Source of the DNA: Paracoccaceae bacterium
GTDB taxonomy: Bacteria; Pseudomonadota; Alphaproteobacteria; Rhodobacterales; Rhodobacteraceae
DNA length: 35,467 bases
Direction: 5' to 3'
Assembly: GCA_024227475.1 (NCBI GenBank)
Contig: JAAEUI010000158.1
Coordinates: 1 to 35,467, forward strand
Shown here piece by piece: positions 1 through 8,585 of this stretch (the stretch's first letter is position 1; every line of letters begins with the position of its first letter). Made by a program: the position numbers and the translations under genes. The notes beneath the pieces were generated by a model that saw nothing but the letters and a program-made list of their open reading frames with translations, made no database searches and had not been told where the DNA came from.

Positions 1-20
1 GCAAAAGGAGGAAATGACCA

Positions 21-626
21 ATGAGCGGCAAGAAAAACAGCGTCGTCAACATTCTGATTTCCGGTGTCGGCGGCCAGGGCGTGATGACCGCTGCTGAAAT
101 CCTGTCCCAGACAGCGATTTCCCTGGGCTATGACGTCAAGAAGACCGAAGTTTCCGGAATGTCCCAGCGTGGTGGGGTTGTCACCTCCCACGTTCGTTTC
201 GGTGAAAAGGTGATGTCGCCCTCGGTGCCAAGCGGGGAGGCTGACATACTGCTTGGATTTGAAGCTGCAGAGGCATTACGCACCGCGGGCCAGTTGCGCC
301 CGGGTGGCATTGCTTTGGTCAACACCATGCGTATCGTTCCACCGATTGTCTCGGTTGGGATACATGATTATCCGGACCATCCGATTGACGACATTCGCAA
401 GAATGATTGCGAAGTCCACGATTTGGACGCGGGAAAGATTGCCGAGGAATTGGGTGAAATGCGGCTTGGCAACACGGTCATGCTGGGTGCTGTTGCAGAT
501 CACCTGCCTTTTGAGGCAAAGCATCTGCGCGAACAGATCGTCGCGCGCTTCAAAGCCCGAAAGCCGGAACTTGTGGAACTCAACGAAAAGGCTTTTGAAG
601 CTGGCCGTCAGGCGGTCGCAGGGTAA
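21..626 (+). CDS. iorB: Indolepyruvate ferredoxin oxidoreductase, beta subunit
   Basis: This 201-residue protein matches the gamma-domain family of 2-oxoacid:ferredoxin oxidoreductases (POR/IorB). The N-terminal glycine-rich motif SGVGGQGVMTAAEIL (about residues 14-28) and the following KKTEVSGMSQRGG segment are typical of IorB. With the TPP-binding alpha subunit IorA it oxidatively decarboxylates aryl pyruvates such as indolepyruvate to acyl-CoA in the cytoplasm, as a step of aromatic amino acid catabolism. A strong Shine-Dalgarno (AGGAGG, bases 7-12) precedes the ATG at 21. The partner iorA would be expected just upstream, outside the window; a TGA at 14-16 could be its stop (inference). 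The length is normal for the family. Confidence 0.9.
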   Translation: MSGKKNSVVNILISGVGGQGVMTAAEILSQTAISLGYDVKKTEVSGMSQRGGVVTSHVRFGEKVMSPSVPSGEADILLGFEAAEALRTAGQLRPGGIALVNTMRIVPPIVSVGIHDYPDHPIDDIRKNDCEVHDLDAGKIAEELGEMRLGNTVMLGAVADHLPFEAKHLREQIVARFKARKPELVELNEKAFEAGRQAVAG

Positions 627-724
627 GCGGTGTCCGGTACAAAGTCACCTATCTGCTGCGCCAGTCAAACGTTGCACAGGCTAGGTTACAAACCCATAAA
701 AGCCACCGCCCCAGCGCTCAACCT

Positions 725-1921
725 TTAGAAAAACGCCTGCAGCCCGGTCTGCGCCCGCCCCAGAATAAGGGCATGTACGTCATGCGTGCCTTCATAGGTG
801 TTGACCGTTTCCAGGTTCACCATGTGGCGCATCACCGGGAACTGATCTGAAATGCCGTTGCCTCCGTGCATATCCCGCGCCATCCGGGCAATGTCGAGCG
901 CCTTGCCGCAATTGTTGCGTTTGATCAGGCTGATCATTTCCGGCGCCATGTTGCCCGCATCAAACAGCTGCCCCACCCGCAGCGCTGCCTGCAGGCCAAG
1001 CGTGATCTCGGTCTGCATGTCAGCGAGTTTTTTCTGGTACAGCTGTGTATTTGCCAAAGGCCGTTTGAACTGCTTGCGGTCAAGCCCGTACTGCCGTGCC
1101 CCGTGCCAGCAGGCCTCAGCAGCACCCATAACCCCCCAAGCAATCCCAAAGCGCGCCCGGTTCAGGCACCCAAACGGGCCGGAAAGACCCTCAGCGTTTG
1201 GCAGCAGCGCGTCATCGCCAACCTCAACCCCGTCCATAACAATCTCACCGGTAACCGAGGCGCGTAGCGACAGCTTGCCCTCGATCTTGGGGGCCGACAA
1301 ACCCGCCATGTCCTTTTCCAGAACAAACCCGCGTATTTTACCGCCGTGCGCCTCGGACTTGGCCCAGATCACAAACACATCCGCCAGAGGTGAGTTTGAG
1401 ATCCACATTTTTGTTCCGGTGATCCGGTAACCGCCATCGGTTTTCTCCGCCCGGGTTTTCATTCCGCCGGGGTCGGAACCTGCATCGGGTTCTGTCAAAC
1501 CAAAACAGCCGATGTGTTCACCGGAAATCAGCTTTGGTAGGTACTTGCGGCGTTGTTCTTCGCTGCCATAGGCAAAGATCGGATAGATCACCAAAGACGA
1601 CTGCACCGACATCATCGAACGATAGCCTGAATCCACTCGCTCCACTTCTCGCGCAATCAAACCGTAGGACACATAAGAAGCCCCCACTCCGCCGTATTCC
1701 TCCGGAACAGTCACGCCCAGCAAACCCAGTTCACCCATTTCCCGGAAGATTGCCGGGTCGCTGGTTTCGCTGCGATAAGCCTCCTGCACCCGGGGTTGCA
1801 GGTTCTCCTGCGCATAGGCGCCCGCTGAGTCCCGGATCATCCGGGCATCTTCATCCAGTTGTTGATCCAGCAAAAACGGATCGTCCCAATTGAAAGCATT
1901 CCCATCTTTTACAGCAGCCAT
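725..1921 (-). CDS. gcdH: Glutaryl-CoA dehydrogenase (acyl-CoA dehydrogenase family)
   Basis: This 398-residue flavoprotein carries the acyl-CoA dehydrogenase signatures [12 protein letters not shown] (FAD/substrate loop) and [14 protein letters not shown] near the C-terminus. The Glu of YEGTHD (about residue 377) is the expected catalytic base. The spacing and the TYEGTHD form are those of glutaryl-CoA dehydrogenase, which oxidises and decarboxylates glutaryl-CoA to crotonyl-CoA in lysine and tryptophan breakdown. The full-length N-terminus ([15 protein letters not shown]) also fits GcdH. It is divergent from a LysR-type gene at 2022, a common arrangement for gcdH and its regulator. Position next to iorB suggests a small amino-acid-catabolism neighbourhood. 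Confidence 0.9.
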   Translation of the reverse strand: MAAVKDGNAFNWDDPFLLDQQLDEDARMIRDSAGAYAQENLQPRVQEAYRSETSDPAIFREMGELGLLGVTVPEEYGGVGASYVSYGLIAREVERVDSGYRSMMSVQSSLVIYPIFAYGSEEQRRKYLPKLISGEHIGCFGLTEPDAGSDPGGMKTRAEKTDGGYRITGTKMWISNSPLADVFVIWAKSEAHGGKIRGFVLEKDMAGLSAPKIEGKLSLRASVTGEIVMDGVEVGDDALLPNAEGLSGPFGCLNRARFGIAWGVMGAAEACWHGARQYGLDRKQFKRPLANTQLYQKKLADMQTEITLGLQAALRVGQLFDAGNMAPEMISLIKRNNCGKALDIARMARDMHGGNGISDQFPVMRHMVNLETVNTYEGTHDVHALILGRAQTGLQAFF

Positions 1922-2021
1922 AATTCATTCCTGTTTTTTCTGATCGCCGCAGTATTACCGCCTCAGAACTCAATGCACAAACGCTGTTGTCTCATCAATC
2001 TATCTAATTTAGTAATGGATA
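1922..2021. promoter_or_regulatory. Divergent promoter region gcdH / LysR
   Basis: This 100-base gap separates two divergent starts and must hold both promoters. It becomes AT-rich toward the LysR start, around 2004-2020 (TATCTAATTTAG). LysR proteins normally bind between divergent genes, so the operator is expected here. I could not assign exact boxes. Confidence 0.45.
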
Positions 2022-2915
2022 ATGTCTTTTCAGCGCCGACTTATTCCTTCTACTTCTGCACTGGCCGCCTTTGAGGCGGTTGCGCGTCTGGGCAGTTTCA
2101 CCGCTGCGGCCGGCGAACTCGACCTGACTCAAAGTGCCGTCAGCCGCCAGATCCGGGTGTTGGAGGAGCAGCTGCAGAGTCGGCTGTTTGAACGTAACAG
2201 CCGAAATGTTGCCCTTACCAACAACGGGCGCGAATACGCCCAGGAAGTCCGGCAAGCCCTTTCAATCATCCGCCGGGCATCAGTCCGTGCTGTCAGCAAC
2301 ACACGACAACGGGCATTGCGGTTGGCGATTTTACCGACCTTCGGAACCCGCTGGCTGATGCCCCGAATTCCGCGTTTTGTGAACCAATACCCTGATGTCA
2401 CTCTCAACTTCACCACGCGTATTGGCCGCTTTGATTTTTCATCCCAGGATTTGGACGCGGCAATTATCCATGGCACGCCTGATTGGCCAAACGCCGAAAC
2501 GATGCTTTTGCGAAATGAAACCATGGTTCCGGTCGCCTCAGATGGTTTCCTCCATAACCGCCCCCACGGCGAACCCAAGGACATCCTGAACATGCCCCGG
2601 ATGACCCTCCATTCCCGCCCCACAGAATGGCGCAAGTGGTTTGAAGCCAACGGAACCACGGCACCCACAGTGAACGGCATGATGTTTGAGCAGATATCAA
2701 CCCTGTTGCAGGCCTGCATCGGCGGGGTCGGCGTGGCGCTGTTGCCCGAATTCCTGATCCGCAAAGAACTAAGAGCTGGCGCAGTGCGGATCATCGGCAA
2801 AGCCGTCAGGAGCGAAGAAGCCTACTATTTCGTTCAACCCGAGTTGCAGACCCGGAATTCTTCTGCCGACAATTTCCGGGATTGGCTGAAAAGCGAAATC
2901 GATACGCCGGAGTAG
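2022..2915 (+). CDS. LysR-type transcriptional regulator (GcvA-like)
   Basis: This 297-residue protein has an N-terminal winged helix-turn-helix (about residues 20-60; GSFTAAAGELDLTQSAVSRQ is the recognition region) followed by a two-lobed effector-binding domain. It belongs to the GcvA-like branch of LysR regulators. It is transcribed away from gcdH with a 100-base shared promoter region, so it is probably the regulator of glutaryl-CoA dehydrogenase (context inference; the effector may be glutarate or glutaryl-CoA). The ATG at 2022 has only a weak ribosome binding site, but the N-terminus PSTSALAAFEAVARLGSFTAAA is exactly where the family begins. The length is normal. Confidence 0.85.
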   Translation: MSFQRRLIPSTSALAAFEAVARLGSFTAAAGELDLTQSAVSRQIRVLEEQLQSRLFERNSRNVALTNNGREYAQEVRQALSIIRRASVRAVSNTRQRALRLAILPTFGTRWLMPRIPRFVNQYPDVTLNFTTRIGRFDFSSQDLDAAIIHGTPDWPNAETMLLRNETMVPVASDGFLHNRPHGEPKDILNMPRMTLHSRPTEWRKWFEANGTTAPTVNGMMFEQISTLLQACIGGVGVALLPEFLIRKELRAGAVRIIGKAVRSEEAYYFVQPELQTRNSSADNFRDWLKSEIDTPE

Positions 2916-3043
2916 AAATGTGATGGCCCGACATGCAAATCCCCACCAACCGATAAGAAATGCTTGCAGTTGTTTTCACATAGCAACTCTTTTAGGGAGA
3001 CAGGCAGGCAAACCGACCTATTGAACAACAGGATTTCTGTCAC

Positions 3044-4519
3044 GTGGGTAAAATACAGGGGATCATCGGACCAACGGCAACATTTCGAGATGCCATGGCC
3101 GCGATCAATGCGTCGGAAAACCAGATTGGGATCGTCGTGGATGACGCGGGCAGCATCAACCGTACGGTTTCTGACGGCGATATCCGCCGCGCCCTGCTGA
3201 ATGGCGCGCAGCTTGATGATCCGGTGGCAAACCTCCCTTCAAAAACGCCAATTACCTTCCCAGAGGGCACACCAGACGAAACCCTCTATGCGTCGATGCA
3301 GGAAAACGGGATTCAGGCTGTCATTTTAACGGACAGCGCCAACAGACCGGTTGGGCTCAAGGGTCGCCGGTCTTTTGAGCCGGGAATTCTGCTGTCTCCG
3401 CCACATATGGGTCAGGAAGAAACCCAATTTGTCCAAAAAGCATTCGACGAAAACTGGATCGCTCCGGCGGGGCCGAATCTGAACGCTTTTGAGGCAAAGC
3501 TGGCCGAGGTCTCCGGCAGGAGCAACGCGATGGCCCTGAGCTCGGGAACCGCCGCTTTGCATCTGGCGTTGCGGGTTATGAATATCCGGGCCGGTGATCG
3601 GGTTTATGTTTCTGATCTGACTTTCGTCGCCTCACTGAATCCGATCCTCTATGAAGACGCGGTTCCTGTCCTGATCGACAGCGAGCCGGGCAGCTGGAAC
3701 ATGTCGCCGCTGGCTCTGCAAACACGCCTGGAGAAAGACAGTGCCGCCGGCACCCTCCCGGCAGCGATCATCGTGGTTCATCTTTACGGCCAGTCAGCCG
3801 ACATGAATTCCATCATGGAACTGGCCAGCCAATACGGTGTGCAGATTATCGAGGACGCCGCTGAAAGCCTCGGCGCAAGCTACGATGGCAAACCGAGCGG
3901 CGCCCACGGCGTCCTGTCGGCCTATAGTTTCAACGGCAACAAAATCATCACCACTTCCGGCGGGGGTGCCCTGGTGTCCGACCGCCCGGACCTAATAGAG
4001 AGGGTGCGCAAACTGTCCACCCAGGGCCGCGATCCGGGTGACCACTACCAGCATTCGGAAATCGCCTATAATTACCGGATGTCAAACATCCTGGCGGGCA
4101 TCGGCCTTGGCCAGCTGGATCTGCTGCCTGCCCGGGTCACCGCCCGGCGCAGAGTGTTTGAGCGCTACAAAGACGCGCTTTGCGATATCCCGGGCATCTC
4201 GTTTCAGGGCGAAACTCTCCTGGGCGAGGGTTCTCGCTGGTTAACCGTAGTGCAGTTCGATCCAAACAAAATCGACCTGCATCCCTATCAATTCCTGCGC
4301 CGCCTTCAGGCAGAACGGATTGATTGTCGCCCCGCCTGGAAACCGATGCATCTGCAGCCGTTGTGTCATCATTTTGAGTTTGAGCCACACTCTGAAAATC
4401 AGGTTGTTTCCGCTGGCTTGTTCCTGACGTCGCTGTGCCTGCCATCCGGCAGCGCCATGAGCGATGCCGAGCAGGATCGTGTCATATCCGGCATCACAAA
4501 CATCGCGCAGAACAGGTAG
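3044..4519 (+). CDS. CBS-domain/PLP-aminotransferase fusion (DegT/DnrJ/EryC1/StrS, PglE/LegC-like)
   Basis: This 491-residue fusion has a CBS domain pair (about 1-115; ending motif TVSDGDIRRALLNGAQ, like the CBS repeats of KpsF and PtmE) joined to a DegT-family sugar aminotransferase (about 120-491). The PLP lysine lies in YSFNGNKIITTSGGG. That sequence and STQGRD...YNYRMSN match enzymes of the PglE/LegC type, which transaminate UDP-4-keto-6-deoxy-HexNAc in bacillosamine and legionaminic acid synthesis. Start is GTG at 3044; an in-frame TAG at 2993 and no earlier ATG, GTG or TTG fix it, with a weak CAGGA site. It is followed 14 bases later by the asparagine-synthase-like gene. No matching 4,6-dehydratase is visible in the window, so the exact sugar substrate is unknown. 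Confidence 0.82.
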   Translation: MGKIQGIIGPTATFRDAMAAINASENQIGIVVDDAGSINRTVSDGDIRRALLNGAQLDDPVANLPSKTPITFPEGTPDETLYASMQENGIQAVILTDSANRPVGLKGRRSFEPGILLSPPHMGQEETQFVQKAFDENWIAPAGPNLNAFEAKLAEVSGRSNAMALSSGTAALHLALRVMNIRAGDRVYVSDLTFVASLNPILYEDAVPVLIDSEPGSWNMSPLALQTRLEKDSAAGTLPAAIIVVHLYGQSADMNSIMELASQYGVQIIEDAAESLGASYDGKPSGAHGVLSAYSFNGNKIITTSGGGALVSDRPDLIERVRKLSTQGRDPGDHYQHSEIAYNYRMSNILAGIGLGQLDLLPARVTARRRVFERYKDALCDIPGISFQGETLLGEGSRWLTVVQFDPNKIDLHPYQFLRRLQAERIDCRPAWKPMHLQPLCHHFEFEPHSENQVVSAGLFLTSLCLPSGSAMSDAEQDRVISGITNIAQNR

Positions 4520-4533
4520 GGCCAGTCAGAATC

Positions 4534-6357
4534 ATGTGCGGAATATTCGGAGCTTACAACTTCAACAACACACCGGTTGACCCCTCGGTTGTCGACCGGA
4601 TGTCGTCACGATTGCAGCACCGCGGCCCTGATGCCGACGGCGCCTTTCAGTCGGAAAGGGCAGTTCTGGGCAACCGGCGCCTCTCAATCATCGACCCGAC
4701 AACCGCGAGCAACCAACCGCTGTTTTCAAACGACGGTCAGGTTGTTCTGGTCCAGAACGGTGAAATCTACAATTACATCGAACTGCGCGAAGAGCTGATC
4801 CGGCTCGGAGCAGAATTTGCCACAACCGGCGATACTGAAGTGTTGCTGCGCGCTTATGAGCACTGGGGAAAATCTTTTGTCACCCGCCTGAACGGCATGT
4901 TCGCCATCGCGGTTTTCGACAGGTCAGACTCCCGGTTGCTGCTCTATCGCGACCGGCTTGGTGTCAAGCCGCTCTACATCGCCGGAAACGCCCAGGACGG
5001 TCGCATCTGGTTTGCATCTGAAATCAAATCTATCCTGAGCAACGGCAACTCCTATCCACCAAACACCGCGGCAATCGCTAAATACCTGGCACTGAACTAC
5101 ATCCCGCAACCCGATACCGCCTTTTCGGGCATTACCCACCTGGAACCGGGGCACTGGGCTGAAATCACGCCTGATAGCATCGACATTAACTGCTACTGGG
5201 ATTTGAACGCCGTCCACCAACAGCCGGATATGTCATCGGCGGATTGTCAGGCTGGGATTCTGCGCCTGCTTGATGATGCAACGCGGATCAGAATGCGTAG
5301 CGATACACCGTTCGGCGCATTCCTGTCCGGCGGGCTGGATTCCAGTTCGGTGGTTGGCTTCATGAGCCAGCACGCCCCCCGGCCGCTGCACACCTTCAGC
5401 ATCGGCTTTGATGACCCGCGTTTTGATGAAACCGAATTTGCCCGTATGGCCGCAAGGCGGTTTGGCACGCTTCATGTCTCACAAAACGCCGATCACGACG
5501 TCGCCGCCATGTGGCCCCGCTTCATCTGGCAATGCGATCAACCCCACGGTGATGTCTCTTTCATGCCAATGGACATGGTTTCCAAACTGGCCTCGCGCGA
5601 AGTCAAAATGGTGCTCACCGGAGACGGCGGTGACGAGCTTTTCGCCGGTTACGAAAAATACCTTGCTGTGTTCCCGGAAGGAAAAACAGATCATCTGAAA
5701 GACGGCTGGCAGGAGGCCGCCGTACGCAGCACCGGCCTGCTGCTGGGTGACCAACCCGCAAACCTGTTGGCCGGTTCGCTCCGGGACGCCTTTTTTGACA
5801 CCGACCCATACCGGCCCCTGTCTGACAAAATCCGAAATGCAGGCGGGCAGGATCCCATCAACCAGCTGCTGCTCGCGGAAACAACAACCCTTTTGCCCGG
5901 CAATAACCTTGTCAAACCGGATCGCATGGCGATGGCCAATTCGCTTGAGGTCCGCTCACCTTATCTTGATTACCGCATGGTCGAGCTGGCTTTCGCCATT
6001 CCGGGCCACCTGAAGCTGGCTGGCGGCCAAACCAAAGCCGTTCTCAAGAAGGCGGTGCAGCCGCTGCTTGGTGATCAGCTGACATACCGTAAAAAGCAGA
6101 TGTTCACCGTTCCAGTCGGCGAATGGTTCCGCCAGGCACTTGCCGGGTATTGCCGAGAAGTCCTGCTGGATGGCCGTCTTGAAGCACGCGGATTGTTCAA
6201 AATGCCGACAATCAGCGATATGATTGACACCCACATCGCCGGCACCCAAAACCACACCCGGCAACTTCGCGCACTGATTTCGCTTGAGATCTGGTACCGG
6301 CTTTTCATCGACGAGGACCCGGAGTGGATTGCAAAGGCAGGGCAGGGTTCGACGTAA
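4534..6357 (+). CDS. asnB: Asparagine synthase (glutamine-hydrolysing)-like amidotransferase
   Basis: This 607-residue class II glutamine amidotransferase starts MCGIFGAYN, so Cys2 is the glutaminase nucleophile once Met1 is removed; this fixes the ATG at 4534 although the frame is open further upstream. The glutaminase domain (about 1-210, with LQHRGPD) is followed by an ATP-pyrophosphatase synthetase domain with SGGLDSSS (PP-loop, from S265) and a GDGGDELFAGY motif. The family makes asparagine from aspartate, but members inside polysaccharide loci often amidate a sugar acid instead. Its place between a sugar aminotransferase and an aldolase, with 14-base and 1-base junctions, argues for that second role (inference). 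All expected catalytic motifs are present. Confidence 0.85.
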   Translation: MCGIFGAYNFNNTPVDPSVVDRMSSRLQHRGPDADGAFQSERAVLGNRRLSIIDPTTASNQPLFSNDGQVVLVQNGEIYNYIELREELIRLGAEFATTGDTEVLLRAYEHWGKSFVTRLNGMFAIAVFDRSDSRLLLYRDRLGVKPLYIAGNAQDGRIWFASEIKSILSNGNSYPPNTAAIAKYLALNYIPQPDTAFSGITHLEPGHWAEITPDSIDINCYWDLNAVHQQPDMSSADCQAGILRLLDDATRIRMRSDTPFGAFLSGGLDSSSVVGFMSQHAPRPLHTFSIGFDDPRFDETEFARMAARRFGTLHVSQNADHDVAAMWPRFIWQCDQPHGDVSFMPMDMVSKLASREVKMVLTGDGGDELFAGYEKYLAVFPEGKTDHLKDGWQEAAVRSTGLLLGDQPANLLAGSLRDAFFDTDPYRPLSDKIRNAGGQDPINQLLLAETTTLLPGNNLVKPDRMAMANSLEVRSPYLDYRMVELAFAIPGHLKLAGGQTKAVLKKAVQPLLGDQLTYRKKQMFTVPVGEWFRQALAGYCREVLLDGRLEARGLFKMPTISDMIDTHIAGTQNHTRQLRALISLEIWYRLFIDEDPEWIAKAGQGST

Positions 6358-7208
6358 TGAGCGCAAACAACCCGTCTGAAATGAAGTTCCTGATGATCGT
6401 CAACGATCCCGGAATAGCGGCCTTTGCTTCCCGCAACGGGGTCGACCGACTGTTCGTTGACCTTGAGATTGACGGTAAGGAGGCGCGCCAGGGCCATCTT
6501 TCCACATGGATTAGCCGCCACACACCCAAGGACGTCAGCAGTGTGCGCCAGGCAGCGCCCGATGCGCATTTACTGGTGCGGATAAACCCGCTACATGCGG
6601 CAAGCCTCGACGAGATTGATGATGCAATCTCGCGCGGCGCTGACAGCATCATGCTGCCCATGTTCCAAACCCGCGATGACGTTGACCGGTTTCTTGACAT
6701 GATCGCTGGCCGCTGCCTTGGTATTCCCCTGGCAGAAACCGGTGCTGCCCTGCAGGCTTTGCCGGAAATCGCCGAACACTGCGAACTGACCGAGGTTTTC
6801 ATCGGCCTGAACGACCTGCACCTCGATCTTGGGCTTGATTTCATGTTCGAACCGTTTGCAAACGGCTTGCTGGAAGACCCCTGCACCGCCCTTCTGGATG
6901 CGGGCGTCCGCTTTGGTATTGGCGGGCTGGCGCGGTACAATGAAGGCATCGTCAGCCCGAGGTACCTGCTGGGCGAACACGTCCGCCTCGGCTCAACCCG
7001 GGCCATTCTTTCCCGCACCTTTCACCGGGGGGCAGCATCCGTAGCTGACATCCAAAACGAGATGGATTTTGCCGCGGAAGTCGCCCAACTCAGGTCTGCA
7101 CACCGTGATTTCTGCGCCATGAGCTCTGCCGGGCTGGAAGACAACCGCACCAAAACCGCCAACAAAATCGGCGACGTCGTGCGTCTGATCACATCAAAGA
7201 ATAAATGA
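6357..7208 (+). CDS. HpcH/HpaI aldolase / citrate lyase family protein
   Basis: The likely start is the ATG at 6357, which overlaps the preceding TAA by one base, giving 283 residues; a longer in-frame start at 6324 would overlap asnB. The fold is the HpcH/HpaI/CitE TIM barrel. RIN (R75), AET (E127) and GLNDL (D153) line up with the phosphate/carboxylate-binding Arg and the metal-binding acidic residues of this family, which cleaves or forms C-C bonds between pyruvate-type enolates and aldehydes. Tight coupling to the aminotransferase and amidotransferase genes suggests a sugar-acid (ulosonic acid type) reaction rather than aromatic catabolism. The substrate is not recognisable from sequence. 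Confidence 0.75.
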   Translation: MSANNPSEMKFLMIVNDPGIAAFASRNGVDRLFVDLEIDGKEARQGHLSTWISRHTPKDVSSVRQAAPDAHLLVRINPLHAASLDEIDDAISRGADSIMLPMFQTRDDVDRFLDMIAGRCLGIPLAETGAALQALPEIAEHCELTEVFIGLNDLHLDLGLDFMFEPFANGLLEDPCTALLDAGVRFGIGGLARYNEGIVSPRYLLGEHVRLGSTRAILSRTFHRGAASVADIQNEMDFAAEVAQLRSAHRDFCAMSSAGLEDNRTKTANKIGDVVRLITSKNK

Positions 7209-7210
7209 CC

Positions 7211-7479
7211 TCATTTCAAAGCTTCGCCAAGCCAGTGAACAGCTACCTGGGCCTCGTTCAGCGCAGCTTCCGAGGTTTTAAAACGCGGTGGCTGTAGTGC
7301 CCGATTTTGTACCAACCACTTGTATCCTCGGGGTCTCGCCGGAATTCGTCGAATCCATATGTGCCATCGGGACGGAGAAAAATATCCACACAAACCTGAC
7401 CGCCCTCCAAATTGATTGAGCGCATCACTTTGCTTTTAGCCTGATCACCCATGTCCGCCGCGTCGCTCGGTCCGCCCAT
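7211..7479 (-). pseudogene. Small conserved hypothetical protein, frameshifted at T TTA AAA
   Basis: Reading from the ATG at 7479 gives a 73-residue product ending in HRVLKPRKLR. The -1 frame continues as KTSEAALNEAQVAVHWLGEALK and stops at 7211. Joining both frames gives an 89-residue protein with a coherent ending, like small Rhodobacteraceae hypotheticals of the form VCVDIFLRPDGTYGFDEFRRDPED followed by an alternating Ala/Trp-Leu helix. The junction, bases 7276-7282 on the minus strand, is T TTA AAA, a perfect X XXY YYZ heptamer. It may be a lost T in a T-run, a sequencing error, or programmed -1 slippage. It lies 32 bases after kpsF in the same direction, so it is probably the last gene of the neuB operon. 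Function unknown. Confidence 0.6.
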
Positions 7480-7511
7480 TCAGAATGGACCGTTTGCTGC
7501 CCTCGTTTTCG

Positions 7512-8504
7512 TTACGCCACGCCCCGCTGCAGCAACTGCATCAGCGTCACCAAACCAGTCGGTTTGCCGTCCTCCAACACAAATGCTGCGGATATCCGGT
7601 TTTGCTGCAACACGTTCAGCGCCCGGGCGCACAACCGCTGGGGCTCAAAGAAAACTGACCCCCCGGTCATGATACTGTCCGCCGAAGTTTCCAGCATCGC
7701 CTGCTTCATCGAACCGGTCGAATTCGCCTCAAGGTACCGCCGGATGTCTCCATCTGTGATAACCCCAGCCAACTTGCCACCCGAGCCCAGCACACCAACA
7801 ATCCCGAGCGACTTTGTGGAAATCTCGCCAACAACCTCCATGACCGGTGTATCCAGGGCCACAAGGGGCAGGTCATCGCCACTGTACATGATGTCCGAAA
7901 CCGGGGTCAGGGCCGCACCCAGTTTGCCACCGGGATGAAAATCCCGAAAGCTCTCTTCGCTAAACCCCTTCATCTTTAAAAGCGTGATCGCCAGCGCATC
8001 CCCGAGCGCCAGTTGCAGCAAGGTCGATGTCGTCGGTGCCAGATTGTGCGGGCAGGCCTCTTTCACCAGCGGCAAAATCAAAGCCACATCCGCCTTTTGA
8101 CTAAGCGTACTATCTGCCCGCCCGGTCATGGCAATCGTCGGCACAGCAAAGCGACGCGAATACGTCAGGATATCCGACAGTTCCTTGGTTTCGCCCGACC
8201 AGCTCAGCATCAGAACCACATCGTCGCTCTGGATCATGCCCAGATCGCCGTGGCTCGCCTCCGCTGGATGCACAAAAAATGCCGGTGTGCCGGTGGAGGC
8301 AAATGTCGCGGCCAGCTTGCGCCCGATCAGCCCGCTTTTGCCAACCCCCGCCACAATCAGGCGGCCTTTCATCTGATCAATCAGGTCCAGCGCCGTATCC
8401 AGGGCACGGGTCAGGTCGGAATCCTGCAGCACATCCTGCAAGGCCTGCAGCCCCGTGGCATTCACTGCGATGACTTCGCTGACAGATGCGGCCTTGTCCA
8501 CCAT
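7512..8504 (-). CDS. kdsD: Arabinose-5-phosphate isomerase, KpsF/GutQ family
   Basis: This protein has an N-terminal SIS sugar-isomerase domain (GVGKSGLIGRKLAATFASTG; SHGDLGMI; SWSGETKEL) and a C-terminal CBS pair (VITDGDIRRYLE). That is the standard KpsF/KdsD architecture of about 330 residues. The family interconverts ribulose-5-phosphate and arabinose-5-phosphate, the first step toward Kdo. I place the start at the ATG at 8504, preceded by AAGGTG and matching the family N-terminus (330 residues); a GTG at 8531 with AGGG upstream is a possible longer start. It lies 54-81 bases after neuC. Company with neu genes and, further on, waaA links the locus to acidic sugar synthesis for LPS or capsule. 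kdsA and kdsB are not in the window. Confidence 0.88.
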   Translation of the reverse strand: MVDKAASVSEVIAVNATGLQALQDVLQDSDLTRALDTALDLIDQMKGRLIVAGVGKSGLIGRKLAATFASTGTPAFFVHPAEASHGDLGMIQSDDVVLMLSWSGETKELSDILTYSRRFAVPTIAMTGRADSTLSQKADVALILPLVKEACPHNLAPTTSTLLQLALGDALAITLLKMKGFSEESFRDFHPGGKLGAALTPVSDIMYSGDDLPLVALDTPVMEVVGEISTKSLGIVGVLGSGGKLAGVITDGDIRRYLEANSTGSMKQAMLETSADSIMTGGSVFFEPQRLCARALNVLQQNRISAAFVLEDGKPTGLVTLMQLLQRGVA

Positions 8505-8585
8505 GGGTTTCACCTTTGTGCTTAGCTTCACCGATCCCTATTGGAACAGGATCAGAATCTCAATGCAGGAAGCGCGAAGAGCAGA

